DNA of 64,000 nt from NCBI GenBank assembly GCA_963662175.1, contig OY759224.1, positions 21,647,489-21,711,488 on the forward strand, read 5' to 3'. Source of the stretch: Aradus depressus. Its lineage: Eukaryota; Arthropoda; Insecta; Hemiptera; Aradidae. Made by a program: the position numbers and the translations under genes. Positions 20,706 through 30,471 of this stretch are shown here, in pieces. A model generated the notes under the pieces. It searched no databases, had not been told where the DNA came from, and saw only the letters and a program-made list of their open reading frames with translations. Positions within the stretch are counted from its first letter, which is position 1; each line of letters begins with the position of its first letter.

Positions 20706-20914
20706 TATTTAAATAAATGTAATATGACATTTTGTGCATGTACATTTATTCCATCCTATTGGTAACTTGCAAGCAATCCATTTTTAATAAAAACAATTTT
20801 TTTAGTTTATTTAATTTTTATCTTGGTTTTTTGCTCTGCCCAGGGGGGGCACGCGCCTCCCTGCCCCCCTTGCTACGCCCCTGTTCATATTGCAATTATT
20901 ATAGTTTTTATGTA

Positions 20915-21540
20915 AAGGTTACTCCTCCCTTCCCTTTGGCTGATTTGGCGGAATATCGATAGATGTCGTCCTTATGAGGTTCTGGATGCAAATATAACAT
21001 TTCCTGTTAATAACTTCATTTTATCGAAAGTTATATAAAAAGTGGAGTTTGTTTTCTGTTTATAACTGCAACTAACATAAAATGTGCAATTGAAGTTAAA
21101 CCATCCTATTCACATCCGCAATTTAATTATTAAAAAGTTGAGATTTATTTTAGAAAATTCAAGAGAAGAGAGAGAACCCAATTTGTTGTTAGGCCATTGA
21201 TTTAAAATATTGAATGTAAGGAATTAGAATGAAATAGAAAGACTAATGAGGTAGCAAGATGTGGGAGGATCATTAGCATGTTAGGCCGCTCTGATAAATG
21301 GGACACTTTTTGCAAGACAAATGATCCCAATCCAAGATGGTGGCCATCACTATAGAACATCTTTGTATGCAGACCATCTATTGGAACTGACTCAACCATT
21401 TCTACCTTATATACCACTATTTTTTGTTCTCTTTACAAATCGGTTTCTTCCTGGCAAGGTTTTTCCATACTGTTCACAAGGGTTGAAGGGTTACGTAGGA
21501 ACACATTGGAGACGGTAAAAAGTCAAAGTCGAATTTCTGA
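20915..21540. other. Family E fragment, then unrecognised sequence
   Basis: Positions 20915-21015 match family E ('cctcccttccctttggctgattt', 'tgtcgtccttatgaggttctgg'). The rest, including short frames at 21202-21518, is not recognised. Confidence 0.4.
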
Positions 21541-21548
21541 CTGATTAC

Positions 21549-22222
21549 CAGTGGCGGATTAAGCGAATAGGAGGCCCTAGGCCCTTAAAATTTTTGGGGT
21601 CCCCCTTTTTTTTACAAACTGCAATAAAATGTTTATTTATGCATTTAACAATGGATTTATATTATTTCTAAGGTATAAACATGAAATGAATTTTATTTTT
21701 TGTTAAAGTATATAGGTAGGTATTCTTTTCAGAACTAAAATTACAAAAACATGTTATAAACAATATCAATTTATAATATAAACGTTGATATAAGATTTGT
21801 CTTTAAAAATCTTTCTTTCCACACTTGATATCGCTAAAATCATTGATGATGTCTTCAAAATCAATTTGACGAAGAACATCTGATTCAATGAACATCAAAC
21901 TCAGCATGTCTAATCGTTCTTAATGCATAATGCTTCTTTGCTCGCTTTTGATTCGTTTTAATTTTGAAAAAGAGCGCTCTGCAGAACAATTTGTTATCAT
22001 GAGCGTTAAAAAAATGCGAAGTGCAATTTCAACGTTTGGAAAAACAGTTGCAAGATTATCTCGAATCAAAATTTCGTAAAGTTCAGAATGAGTGAACTGG
22101 GGTTTTGATGGAAATTTCGATTTAACATAAGTGTGAATCCATTTTCGATTTTTACGGGGGCCCTTCATCGACGGGGGCCCCAGGCCATGGCCTAGTCCGG
22201 CCTATTGGGTAATCCAGCACTG
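21549..22222. mobile_element. hAT element with perfect 8-bp target duplication
   Basis: CTGATTAC occurs exactly at 21541-21548 and 22223-22230. The left end is CAGTGGCGGATTAAGCGAAT, and the right end reverse complemented is CAGTGCTGGATTACCC. Both are followed by a 'ggccc' block. The element is 674 bp and holds the 3' part of its transposase on the minus strand, so it is an internally deleted relic. Confidence 0.93.
21810..22168 (-). pseudogene. hAT transposase C-terminal dimerisation domain
   Basis: The minus-strand frame from 22168 reads toward NVEIALRIFLTLMITNCSAE and RSFSKLKRIKS. The A.RSFS.LK.IKS motif is the hAT C-terminal dimerisation (hATC) signature. The frame stops at 21920, but the continuing sequence (LRQIDFEDIINDFSDIK) still looks like the family's end, so one stop interrupts it. 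The BED finger and DDE core are absent. Confidence 0.88.
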
Positions 22223-22268
22223 CTGATTACATAATTCCGTATAAATGAAGAAGTTTAAGCTAACGGCG

Positions 22269-23552
22269 CACAGTCCTAACGGGGCGAATGACCATTTTAG
22301 GTGGACAAAAGTTAAGTCAAAAATTTAAGATTTCCCGCCCTAGACATTGTTGTCGAAAGGTGAGTGGCTCCAAAAATGTAAATATTTACCTTATAATGAA
22401 AATAAATACTGCATAGAGATGGAACAAATCAAGTATTCATGTTTGAACGAGTGTTGTCACTCTACTGCGATAAAACGCGGGTATATCAGTCTGACTGCAA
22501 TAATAGCAGTTCGATCATTGTTTGAGCTATATTCGGCAGTTGAAATGGACTCTAAAGAGAAAAGTAAGTAATCATATGCACGGTTCTTGTAAGTAGTCTT
22601 CAGTTACAGAGATATTTGATCTATTTTATGAAAAAATCCGTTACATCCATAATTCTGAACGAGAAAAATAATGTTTACCCAATAGCTCCCAAGCGAATTG
22701 ACCCATTTTCCTTTTCGTTATACTTTCTAGTTTTCAAATTCATTTGATTTTCAGAACCAGTGCTCAAGATTCCCCGGAACCTGTTTTTTGAAGAGTGGTC
22801 CAAGTTCCCGAAAAAATTTCGTAAGATAGCATTGAAAAAATGTTTCCCTGGAAAGCAGATAGATTCATTTATTCACTAAACGTTTGACATATTTTATTGA
22901 AGGCTTTTGTATCATATTTAGATACCTGCAGAATTCAATCAGTTTGTACATATCTTGTTTATTTCCTTGAAACAAGGGTTTTACCTTTTTGTTATTCATG
23001 TAAAGTGGTTTTATTTTCTTCTACTATTTACTAAAGAGTAAACTATCAAATTAAATAAAGTGTTATTTTCACCCATTGTTGCGTCTATGATTTGATCTTA
23101 CTGTTTTTCACCCATAATGTATCGATCTGTCTCAGCTCCATCTAATATTGAGCAAGTTTCACTAATCTAGACGCTCAGAGGATTAAGTAACATACCGAAC
23201 CATGTGCCATATTAAACTACTTATGATTAGCGGTTTTTTCAAATTATTTTTGTCGTTTGGGTTGAAAAACGTTCAATAGCGTGCTATTCATTATACATAG
23301 TCTCATTTGACGTGGAATTTTATTGTCTGTAATTTTTGTTTCTGTAAGCTTTTGATACAATGAATCCTTTTCTTGTGATTTTGAAAATAAGGTAGAAGAG
23401 TGAGGGTTTTTGATGTATTTCAGCAAAAATTCATTCAAGGGTTCATTTGTGAACCGTCATATGAGGTATATTGGTAGTCAGAGTGTCATTTCTTGTAAGA
23501 ATACAAGGTTTCAGAATTTTGTCCACCTAGATTGGAGATTCGCCCCACTGTG
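22269..23552. mobile_element. Transib-like transposon with RSS-like ends
   Basis: The 5-bp duplication CGGCG lies at 22264-22268 and 23553-23557. The termini begin CACAGT(C) on the left and CACAGTG on the right. The right end shows CACAGTG, exactly 23 bases, then ACAAAATTC. The left shows CACAGTC, 29 bases (a 6-base insertion, cctaac), then ACAAAAGTT. Transib transposons, the relatives of RAG1, are known for 5-bp CGNCG-type duplications and ends resembling V(D)J signal sequences with 23-bp spacers. No Transib transposase was recognised inside, so this 1,284-bp copy is non-autonomous. Confidence 0.88.
22545..22879 (+). CDS. Possible small spliced ORF inside the Transib-like element
   Basis: An ATG at 22545 in a fair start context opens MDSKEK. 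A strong donor (gtaagt) follows at 22564 and an acceptor (ttttcag) ends at 22754. The frame joins cleanly to KPVLKIPRNLFFEEWSKF and stops at 22877-22879. An AATAAA lies near 23055. The same frame is open further upstream (22422 onward). The predicted product is a lysine-rich peptide of about 46 residues with no family I recognise. It could be a truncated transposase start, a captured exon or chance. Confidence 0.35.
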
Positions 23553-23557
23553 CGGCG

Positions 23558-23879
23558 AAAGGATCTCATAAGACTACTATTACAGTCTTCAAAAGAGTGC
23601 TAAAACATGGCCCCGCCATCTTAGATTATCTTCAAAGAAGACCATAATCTTAGCAGAAGACATCTAAAGAGTTGTTATTACAACCATCAAACATTGGACC
23701 TTTCGTCCTTTTTTCTATCTATATTAACTTTTTAGATCAAAGAGATTCATCATAACTTGGTCCCTTTCCGAAAGGTTTCCAGCTTTGAGTTTTCTCCTTA
23801 TCCCTGACCACTGTACAATTCCTTTGTGGGATTGACTCGAGTTAAATTATTTATTTTATTATATCTGCCAGTTTCATAA
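23558..23879. other. No recognised feature
   Basis: Sequence between the Transib-like element and a family E copy, without gene or repeat landmarks. Confidence 0.35.
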
Positions 23880-24080
23880 AAAGTCGCCGTTGAATCACTA
23901 CCAATGTTCCTCCCCAGCACAAATTCATCAACTAAGATATCCTTACGGGATATTCAATTTAAATATACAATTTCAGATTAATACATTCATTACAACGACA
24001 TTTATTAGAGCTTTTCCGTTAAGCCCCCCCCCCCCCCCCCCCCCCCCCTCCTTTTGACCGGTTTGTTTGAAAATCAACAT
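23880..24080 (+). repeat. Family E copy with a pure C25 run
   Basis: Family order is visible from 'gttgaatcactaccaatgttcctccccagcac' to 'gtttgtttgaaaatcaa'. The C/T-rich segment present in every copy has here become an uninterrupted run of 25 C (24024-24048). Confidence 0.65.
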
Positions 24081-24140
24081 CAACATCAATCAACACAAAC
24101 AGGAATTTTAATATTTAATATTTTTTTTACCTATTATTTT

Positions 24141-24330
24141 GGGAGCCATGGTGGCCGTGCGGGCTAGAGCGTAGGGCTTTGGTCGCATGGTCTCACCATG
24201 GTTGGCGGGTTCGAATCCCGTCCGGGAGTGATTTTTATTTCGTAGATAGCACTCCCTCCCGGAGCCATGGATGTCGTAAATAATTAGATAACACATTGAC
24301 ATGGCTAATATGCACCGTTCATAAAGCCAA
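24141..24330 (+). mobile_element. SINE-B, most complete copy
   Basis: The tRNA-like head of about 85 bp starts GGGAGCCATGGTGGCCGTGC (A box) and has a B box GGTTCGAATCCCG. Its length is like that of tRNAs with a long variable arm. The body runs 'gtagatagcactccctcccgg', 'ccatggatgtcgtaaat', 'acatggctaatatgcaccgt'. In it the head sequence is partly repeated in inverted form ('ctccctcccggagcc' against 'gtccgggagtg'). Confidence 0.85.
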
Positions 24331-24355
24331 TTAATATATATATATATTTTTTTTG

Positions 24356-24702
24356 GAGGGCGCCGGTAGCTCAGTGGTATGCGTGCTTGACTTCTGAGCT
24401 CAAGGTCGTGGGTTCGTAGCCCGACCGAGGCCCTTAGTTTATTTTATCTGGGAGGTAAAATAAACTTAAGCACGCCGTCCTTCGGATGGGACGTTAAGCG
24501 ATGGTCCCGAGTCTGTACGATGTCAGGTACTCGTTAAAGACCCCTACCCTAGATGAAAAAAAAATTTAGGGTAGGCAAAATTTAGGACTCCCACAGTAGA
24601 GTCGGGCTCATGTCCACCAGAGTGACGAAAGAGCGCTCTGGTAGTAGGCGATATGACCTCGTAGTTAAAGCCCGGGCATGAGTCATAAAACCTAACCTAA
24701 CC
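24356..24702 (+). mobile_element. SINE-A, full length, CCTAA tail
   Basis: It starts GAGGGCGCCGGTAGCTCAG directly downstream of SINE-B and ends CATAAAACCTAACCTAACC. The flanks share a 'tatattttttt' type sequence, so the duplication is probably in the T-rich target but cannot be delimited exactly. It closely matches the 14677 copy except in the tail. Confidence 0.93.
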
Positions 24703-24785
24703 TATATTTTTTTGTTTTATTATTATTTGTATGTAGGTATATATATTTTTAAATTTTATTTATCATTCTTTTCTTCTTTTTCATT

Positions 24786-24965
24786 TTTTTTTAAAAGTGT
24801 CATTCATCAAATTTACTTATGGTTTATACCGATTGTAAATATTCAAGATAAAGAATTAATTTTTTTTTTTTTTTTTTTCAATTTTTGGAATCATGGAGTT
24901 GGTAAACATGAAATTCCGGAGAAAACGCAATCTCGAATTTTTGGCCGTACTTCGTACAGTGAGGG
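24786..24965 (+). repeat. Family C 3' end followed by family H block
   Basis: Positions 24786-24862 match the last 70 bases of retroposon C ('cattcatcaaatttacttatgg' to 'caagataaag'). From 24876, 'caatttttggaatcatggagt', 'gtaaacatgaaattccgga' and 'tttttggccgtacttcgtac' match family H (compare 50975-51095). Confidence 0.6.
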
Positions 24966-25451
24966 GAGTGATACGAATAAATATTAATACTATCTGCCAT
25001 GAATTTATATTATTTCAAACTTTAATATTTTTTATTTGTTATATATTATTTTTAAAATTAGTTGCAATGCGTTGCAGTTTAGACGTTAGTTGGACATTTA
25101 TTAAGGAACTTTTTTGGTAAAAATCACTTTTTTAGTAAAACTAGAAAAATCGAGCAAACATCAGTTTCAAGAGATCATACTCTCGCATGCTGGGCGACCT
25201 ATGGAAAATCGTGTCAAAGTTCCGATCACAATTCCTTCAGAAGCATAAAAATTTCGTTGAAAACTTGGATGTTTGCACGATTACAATACTTTCTTACCCT
25301 AAAATAATAAGAAAATAAGCACTTTGAACTACCTACTAAAAAGTGTTGGAAATTTTTGAAAATTAGGTTTTGGCAAAAGAACTTAAGTTGTAGGAGCAAT
25401 TTGAGTAGTTATTAAGAAAATGTTATCTTTAATTGGGTTGTATCAATTTGT

Positions 25452-25884
25452 TTAATGTGAATGGGAGGACAAGAAGGCGTTGTCCAGTGCTCTTTTGTGA
25501 ACCACTTCTGCAAAGTTGCTAAAACAACCAACACCATTGTTCCCATGTCTTTGTCTCCAAAAACAATCAAATAACTCCATTTTCTTCGACATCTTCTCTT
25601 TGGATCGAACAAAAGACAATCGAATGACTTGTACGATTAGGTCCGATCGAGGTTGACTATTATAGAACTGTTTTGAATCGTGACAGCTGGGGAGGTAGTT
25701 GGGGTTCAGCGTTGTCAAGACTTGCACCTTTCTCTGCCTTTGAGCTTAGCGGACCAAGGATATTCGATAGACGTGGCAACACAGCACAGCTCTCCCCTCC
25801 CTGAAGTCTAGCTGCCATGATTAAACGCCTCTTTACTAAGAGTGTTTCTCGATCTAAGGCCTCATACAAAGCTTTACCAACCAC
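25452..25884 (-). other. Unrecognised coding-like stretch
   Basis: Overlapping minus-strand frames of 66-91 codons have mixed, protein-like composition (for example RRLIMAARLQGG). The base composition is less AT-rich than the flanks. No domain is recognised and the frame changes at least once, so it may be a decayed transposon ORF or a host exon relic. Confidence 0.25.
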
Positions 25885-26767
25885 TGTTTTACGTCAATCT
25901 GCATGTTGTCATCATATATATGATTGTATTCCTTGTTCCCAGAATCCCCTATATCCCACCAAATATACATACACTACACTAAGGGGAAATTAATAATTAA
26001 TATTATAAAAATATATCGGGACATATAACATTATATTTATGGGACAAATAATCTGATGTAATTTAGATCCAGATGGAATAAATAGGCCTTATAGAACGAA
26101 TAGAACAAATGGACCAAATCGATCCCTTGCCTAGATTTTAGTTTTGCCAAAATACATATTATAAGGCCGATATAAGTTTTGTAAAATAAAGTTAAAGATG
26201 TATATATATGTAATAATAAATTAAATATAGAATAAAACCATTGTAAATACCTTATATATAGAAATATCAAATTTTCCATAATGGAAGGTTCTATAACGAC
26301 AGTTTAGGCTGTCCTATGGCATTATAAATACCCAGGCCGGCAGAGCGAGATACATTCACTTTTGTACTACCACACACTCACTATCTTGTATTTGTACTAT
26401 TGATCTCTTGTCTTCAACTTTTCATTGTGGGTCTATTGTATTATATTTATTAATTGTATCTAGTTATTTCACTTATATCTGCCGAGCCATGCCTGGAACT
26501 CAATTGTAAGTACAATATATATTTATCTGTTTCTCTTGTGTCTCTTTTATTACGACACCACTACCCCTTTTTAGATATCACTTCCACACACCTCGAAAGA
26601 ATAATCCTAATTAACTGGTTATAATCGTAATAAACTGGTAGCCGTATTAATAATACTGGTAACAGGGTAGTTACCGTAATAAAGTGGTAGCAGTCCGTGG
26701 TCATCGTAATAATGTCCTCCCCTGATACCTTGGTACTTTTTGAAGCCATGTTTTTTTTTTGTTTTTT
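25885..26767. other. AT-rich stretch with promoter/LTR-like segment
   Basis: Around 26321-26345 'attataaataccc' is followed by 'ggcagagcgagatacattc', like the TATA box and transcription start of an LTR. No second LTR, primer-binding site or coding region was found, so a solo LTR is only a guess. Confidence 0.25.
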
Positions 26768-26768
26768 T

Positions 26769-27098
26769 TTATGACTCATGCCCGGGCTTTAACTACGAGG
26801 TCATATCACCTACTACCAGAGCGCTCTTTCGTCACTCTGGTGGACATGAGCCCGACTCTACTGTGGGAGTCCTAAATTTTCCTACCCATAATTTTTATTC
26901 ACCTAGGGCAGGGGTCTTTAACGAGTACCTGATATTGTACAGGCTCGGAACCATCGCTTAACGTCCCATCCGAAGGATGGCGTGCTTAAGTTTATTTTAC
27001 CTCCCAAATAAAATAAACTAAGGACCTCGGTCGGGTTTCGAACCCACGATCTTGAGCTAAGAAGGCAAGCACGCATACCACTGAGCTACCGTCGCCCT
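26769..27098 (-). mobile_element. SINE-A, near full length
   Basis: From 'atgactcatgcccgggcttt' to 'gagctaccgtcgccct'. The 3' tail has been reduced to a T-tract with no TTAGG units. The flanks show no clear duplication. Confidence 0.9.
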
Positions 27099-27221
27099 AG
27101 CTATTTATATATATATATATATTCTTCAACAAACTGCCCCAAGAGCAACAAATATTCCGCGTTTTATTCCCTGTCCCATAGAACGTACATTATCCCGCTG
27201 AATACACACGATGGATGTTAT

Positions 27222-27328
27222 TGTGACACATGCCCGCTTTTAAATTTTTATTTACCTAGGGTAGGGTCTTTTAACGAGTATCTCACATCGTGGGGCCATC
27301 ACTTAACGTCCCATCCAAAGGATGGCGA
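27222..27328 (-). mobile_element. SINE-A fragment with internal deletion
   Basis: 'gtgacacatgcccgc' jumps straight to 'atttttatttacctagggtag' and then follows the family to 'cccatccaaaggatggcg'. The middle (ctctggtgg block) and the head are missing. Confidence 0.75.
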
Positions 27329-27423
27329 CCTACTCAACCAATTTCATATCTATAAAAAGTATTTAATTCAAAATTTTTTTCTGATATTGCATAAATAATA
27401 GTTGAAAAAGTATGTGATTACAG

Positions 27424-27765
27424 GACTTTCTTATATCAACAATGCCAACAAATCACACTCTCTCTATCTCCCCCCTTCTCAAAATTATTTCATACTGGCA
27501 TTAGAAGGTATAAGAATGTCTACTCTCAAGACAACGCGGTTCAAAGAGACAAAATGAAATGATTTTGAGAAGGGGACTTTCTTATATCAACCAAGCTTAC
27601 GGATCACTCTCTCTCCCCGCCTTCTTAAAATTATTTCATACTGGCATTACTGGGTATAAGAATGTCTACTCTCAAGATAACGCTGTACAAAGATACAAAA
27701 TGAAATGATTTTGAGAAGGGGAGAGAGAGTGATCTGTAAGCGTTGTTGGTATAAGAAAATCTTAT
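27424..27765. mobile_element. MITE family F, one and a half copies
   Basis: A left end (27424-27570) is followed by a complete copy (27571-27765) whose arms 'gactttcttata', 'ggatcactctctctcccc', 'aaaattatttcatactggcatta' are answered by 'aaatgattttgagaaggggagagagagtgatctgtaag' in inverted form. The element would fold back almost entirely. Confidence 0.8.
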
Positions 27766-28911
27766 AATGGCCACATCACATATATTTGTCTTAATTTTTA
27801 TAATTTCTCAAAAATAATACCAATACATAAATCATATTTTAACGTTCGTTGCTATGGCTTACGATTTAAAATTACTTATCGTATATTTCTTATAGACGTT
27901 TAGTTTACATTTTTCAGGGCGCTATAACTTTTGTTCTATTGAACTTATCTCAAATTTGAGGACTTAAAACGATTGGAAAGTTTATAAGAAACCATTTTGG
28001 TAATAATCAATTTTTCGATAGGACTAACTGTTTTCGGGTAAATCAAGGAAACGTCTAAAAATATGTAGGTACTTCAAAACTACATTACAAGATGGTTTTC
28101 AGCATGTATCTCGAAAAAACAACCTATAAAAAATAGTATTTCATATACATTATATATTTCAGTATTCCCTACAAATATTACTCGAAAAGAGTTTTGATTC
28201 TTAAACATAAGCTGTATCTTGTTAAATGTAGTTAGGTCCCGGGAAAAGTAGTCCCAATTTTCGTCTGATTTCAGCCAAAATCTAATCAAACGTAAGTTAG
28301 AACATCTGACTCATACATTTCAAATTTCGAGTTCATAGCTCCAATCGTTTTTGCTGTAGAGAGTACACAACTTTTCAATCACACACACACACACACAGAC
28401 AGACAGACACCGTGAAAATGGTCAAAACGTATTCAGGTGAACTTGAAACGTGAAAATCAGTTGAAACCTCGATCTCGGATTTTCGCACGATTACAATGCT
28501 TTCTTAAACCTATGGTATAAGAACTGAAAGTTATTGCCTTATCGCCTCTAATTTGGTTAAATGAAGATATGTGCGGTGCGGCCGAAGGATATCAAGTTGA
28601 ACTAGTTGAATTATCCGTGGCCTCCTTGAAGTCTAACTCGTAATTGGTTCGGTCGCTAGTCGCGCTAACTTGTAACTGAGTAGTCACTTGTAACCAGGAC
28701 CCATGACCCACGACCCAGCTTGGAGGAAGGACTCCATGACACTCCTGCAACTTCAGACCCTTGGCTAATTTAGTTTGTATTTCAAAAATGTCTTCTGTCT
28801 ATCTCGGATTTTCGTACCATTACTATAGGTATAAGAATGTAAAAAGGAAAACAGACCGTTCCTTTATTTGTATCATTATACTGAAACAAATGCAGATTTC
28901 AAATTAAAATT
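27766..28911. other. Family G relic and unrecognised sequence
   Basis: Positions 27930-28080 match family G in reverse ('agttatagcgccc', 'ggactaactgttttcgggtaaatcaagg'). A (CA)n and CAGA microsatellite is at 28380-28409. No gene was seen. Confidence 0.4.
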
Positions 28912-29790
28912 TTATTGACTTTTATTAGATATATCCGAATACATTTTTTGCCTTCTGTGTTGATATAGTGGAAATACTAATGAATATAATAAAATGATAG
29001 ATAAAACACTTTTTTGAACACTTATACTGTCTAATTCCACAAACATATACTTAAATGTGTACCGGTTTCGGCTTAGGCCAGCGTCAGCAGGAGGTTCAAC
29101 AATAATTCAGATATTTGCCAGGCATACATGTTTATATAAACCTGAGAGTACCTGAGGTGAAAGGGTCCCCTTCCTCTGGTAAAACCAAGGGGGGTGGAAG
29201 TCTATATTCTAACTGTAATAGCTAACTGTGCACTTATTTGAAAACCAAGAAAATAAAATTAAAATAGAACTAAAAACCAACATTACAAGAAAACAATATA
29301 ACAAATGTACAATATATATGTCCGAATACATTTTTTTGCGTTCTGTGTTGATATAGTGGAAATACTAATGAATAAAATAAAATGATAGATAAAACACTTT
29401 TTTGAAAACTTATATTGTCTAATTCCACAAACAATGTTGTACAATATATAGCTGTTTATTGTACATTTGTTATATTGTTTTCTTGTAATGTTAGTTTTTA
29501 GTTCTATTTTAATTTTATTTTCTTGGTTTTCAAATAAGTGCACAGTTAGCTATTACAGTTAGAATATAGACTTCCACCCCCCTGGTTTTACCAGAGGAGG
29601 GGACCCTTTCACCTCAGGTACTCTTAGGTTAATATAAATATGTATGCCTGGCAAATATCTGAATTATTGTTGAACATTGTGCTGACGATGGCGTAAGCCG
29701 AAACCGGTACACATTTAAGTATATGTTTGTGGAATTAGACAATGTAAGTGTTCAAAAAAGTGTTTTATCTATCATTTTATTTTATTTTAT
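28912..29790. mobile_element. Large inverted repeat of Penelope-like terminal repeats
   Basis: The left copy (28912-29317, minus sense) and right copy (about 29447-29790, plus sense) are complementary over roughly 330 bp. Between them 29323-29445 is a direct partial copy of the left start ('ccgaatacatttttttgcg' to 'ttccacaaac'). Each full arm holds 'gtaccggtttcggc', which belongs to the hammerhead-like core. PLEs are known for such head-to-head and tandem terminal repeats. Confidence 0.75.
29675..29716 (+). ncRNA. Hammerhead ribozyme-like motif in a PLE terminal repeat
   Basis: Core order is CTGACGA (29682-29688), one extra T, helix II GGC/GCC with loop GTAA, GAAA (29700-29703), palindrome ACCGGT overlapping the last A, then A as the putative cleavage nucleotide. 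Helix I is TGTG (29678-29681) with CACA (29710-29713). The palindrome would allow a dimeric helix III, as known for PLE-type hammerheads. The extra T between CTGACGA and helix II is non-canonical, so activity is uncertain. Confidence 0.5.
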
Positions 29791-29959
29791 TAGATAGTGG
29801 TGCCATCTCTTATCTCAAAAACACACTAAACTGTCTTTCCATTTCTCCATAGGGCTACTTAGGACGTAGCCTCCACTCGACTGAAAAACATAAGGTTTGT
29901 TGTTTTGTTGGTTTAATTCATTAGTCATACTAGGGAACACAATTTTAAAAAAAATTAAA

Positions 29960-30180
29960 ATAAAAGCAAAAACTTGTTTAAAACATATGTTATTTAATTC
30001 CACGAAAAATACACAGTGTACCTGTTTAGGCTTAAGTCATCGTCAGCACAAAGTTGTACAGTAACAATTAAATATGCTAGGTTGGCATATTTTTACAATT
30101 CTGGGATTAGCTAAGGCTGTGAATCTCAGTTCCTGAGGGAAGCCCAGTGGAGGAAGGAAGTCTTAATGTCCCAAAGGAAA
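29960..30180 (-). mobile_element. Decayed PLE terminal repeat
   Basis: 'gtgtacctgtttaggcttaa' and 'gtcatcgtcagcac' mirror the intact motif, but GAAA has become TAAA on the minus strand and the palindrome is broken. The remainder follows the terminal-repeat sequence only loosely. Confidence 0.55.
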
Positions 30181-30340
30181 TATCTAAATGAAAATATAAA
30201 TTCAACAATTATAACTTTTCTTAGTTAGAATAACCAGGACGTTCCAGCCTCTGGGAGGCTTCCCTCAAGGAAGGGGTCACAGCCTCAACATTCTTCCAAT
30301 TTGGATTATATTGTAATTATACGATTATCGTAAATATTGC

Positions 30341-30471
30341 AAGGTCATATCGCCTACTACCAAAGCACTCTTTCGTCGTTTTGCTGGGATAACTAAATTG
30401 TGCCTCCCCCAGGTATATTCACCTAGGATAGAGGTTTTTAACGACTGACAACGCAATCTTACAGTCTCGGG
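30341..30471 (-). mobile_element. SINE-A 3' fragment, diverged
   Basis: 'aaggtcatatcgcctactacc', 'gcactctttcgtcg' and 'tattcacctagg' in family order, ending at 'tcttacagtctcggg'. The head is missing. Confidence 0.75.

Larger units (their letters stand above)
19826..20883. mobile_element. hAT-type element with 8-bp duplication and nested Helitron
   Basis: TTCATATT occurs exactly at 19818-19825 and 20884-20891. The ends are CTGTGGCGTAGCCAGG on the left and, reverse complemented, CAGGGGCGTAGCAAGG on the right, followed on both sides by G-runs. An 8-bp duplication and C.G.GGCGTAGC ends are hAT characters. There is no transposase. A Helitron (20203-20705) and an inverted repeat (20006-20107) lie inside. 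Confidence 0.88.

Noticed and set aside
26276..26560. LTR retrotransposon promoter
   Set aside because: A TATA-like sequence with an LTR-like start is present, but no partner LTR, primer-binding site or duplication could be found. Kept only as a note on the stretch.
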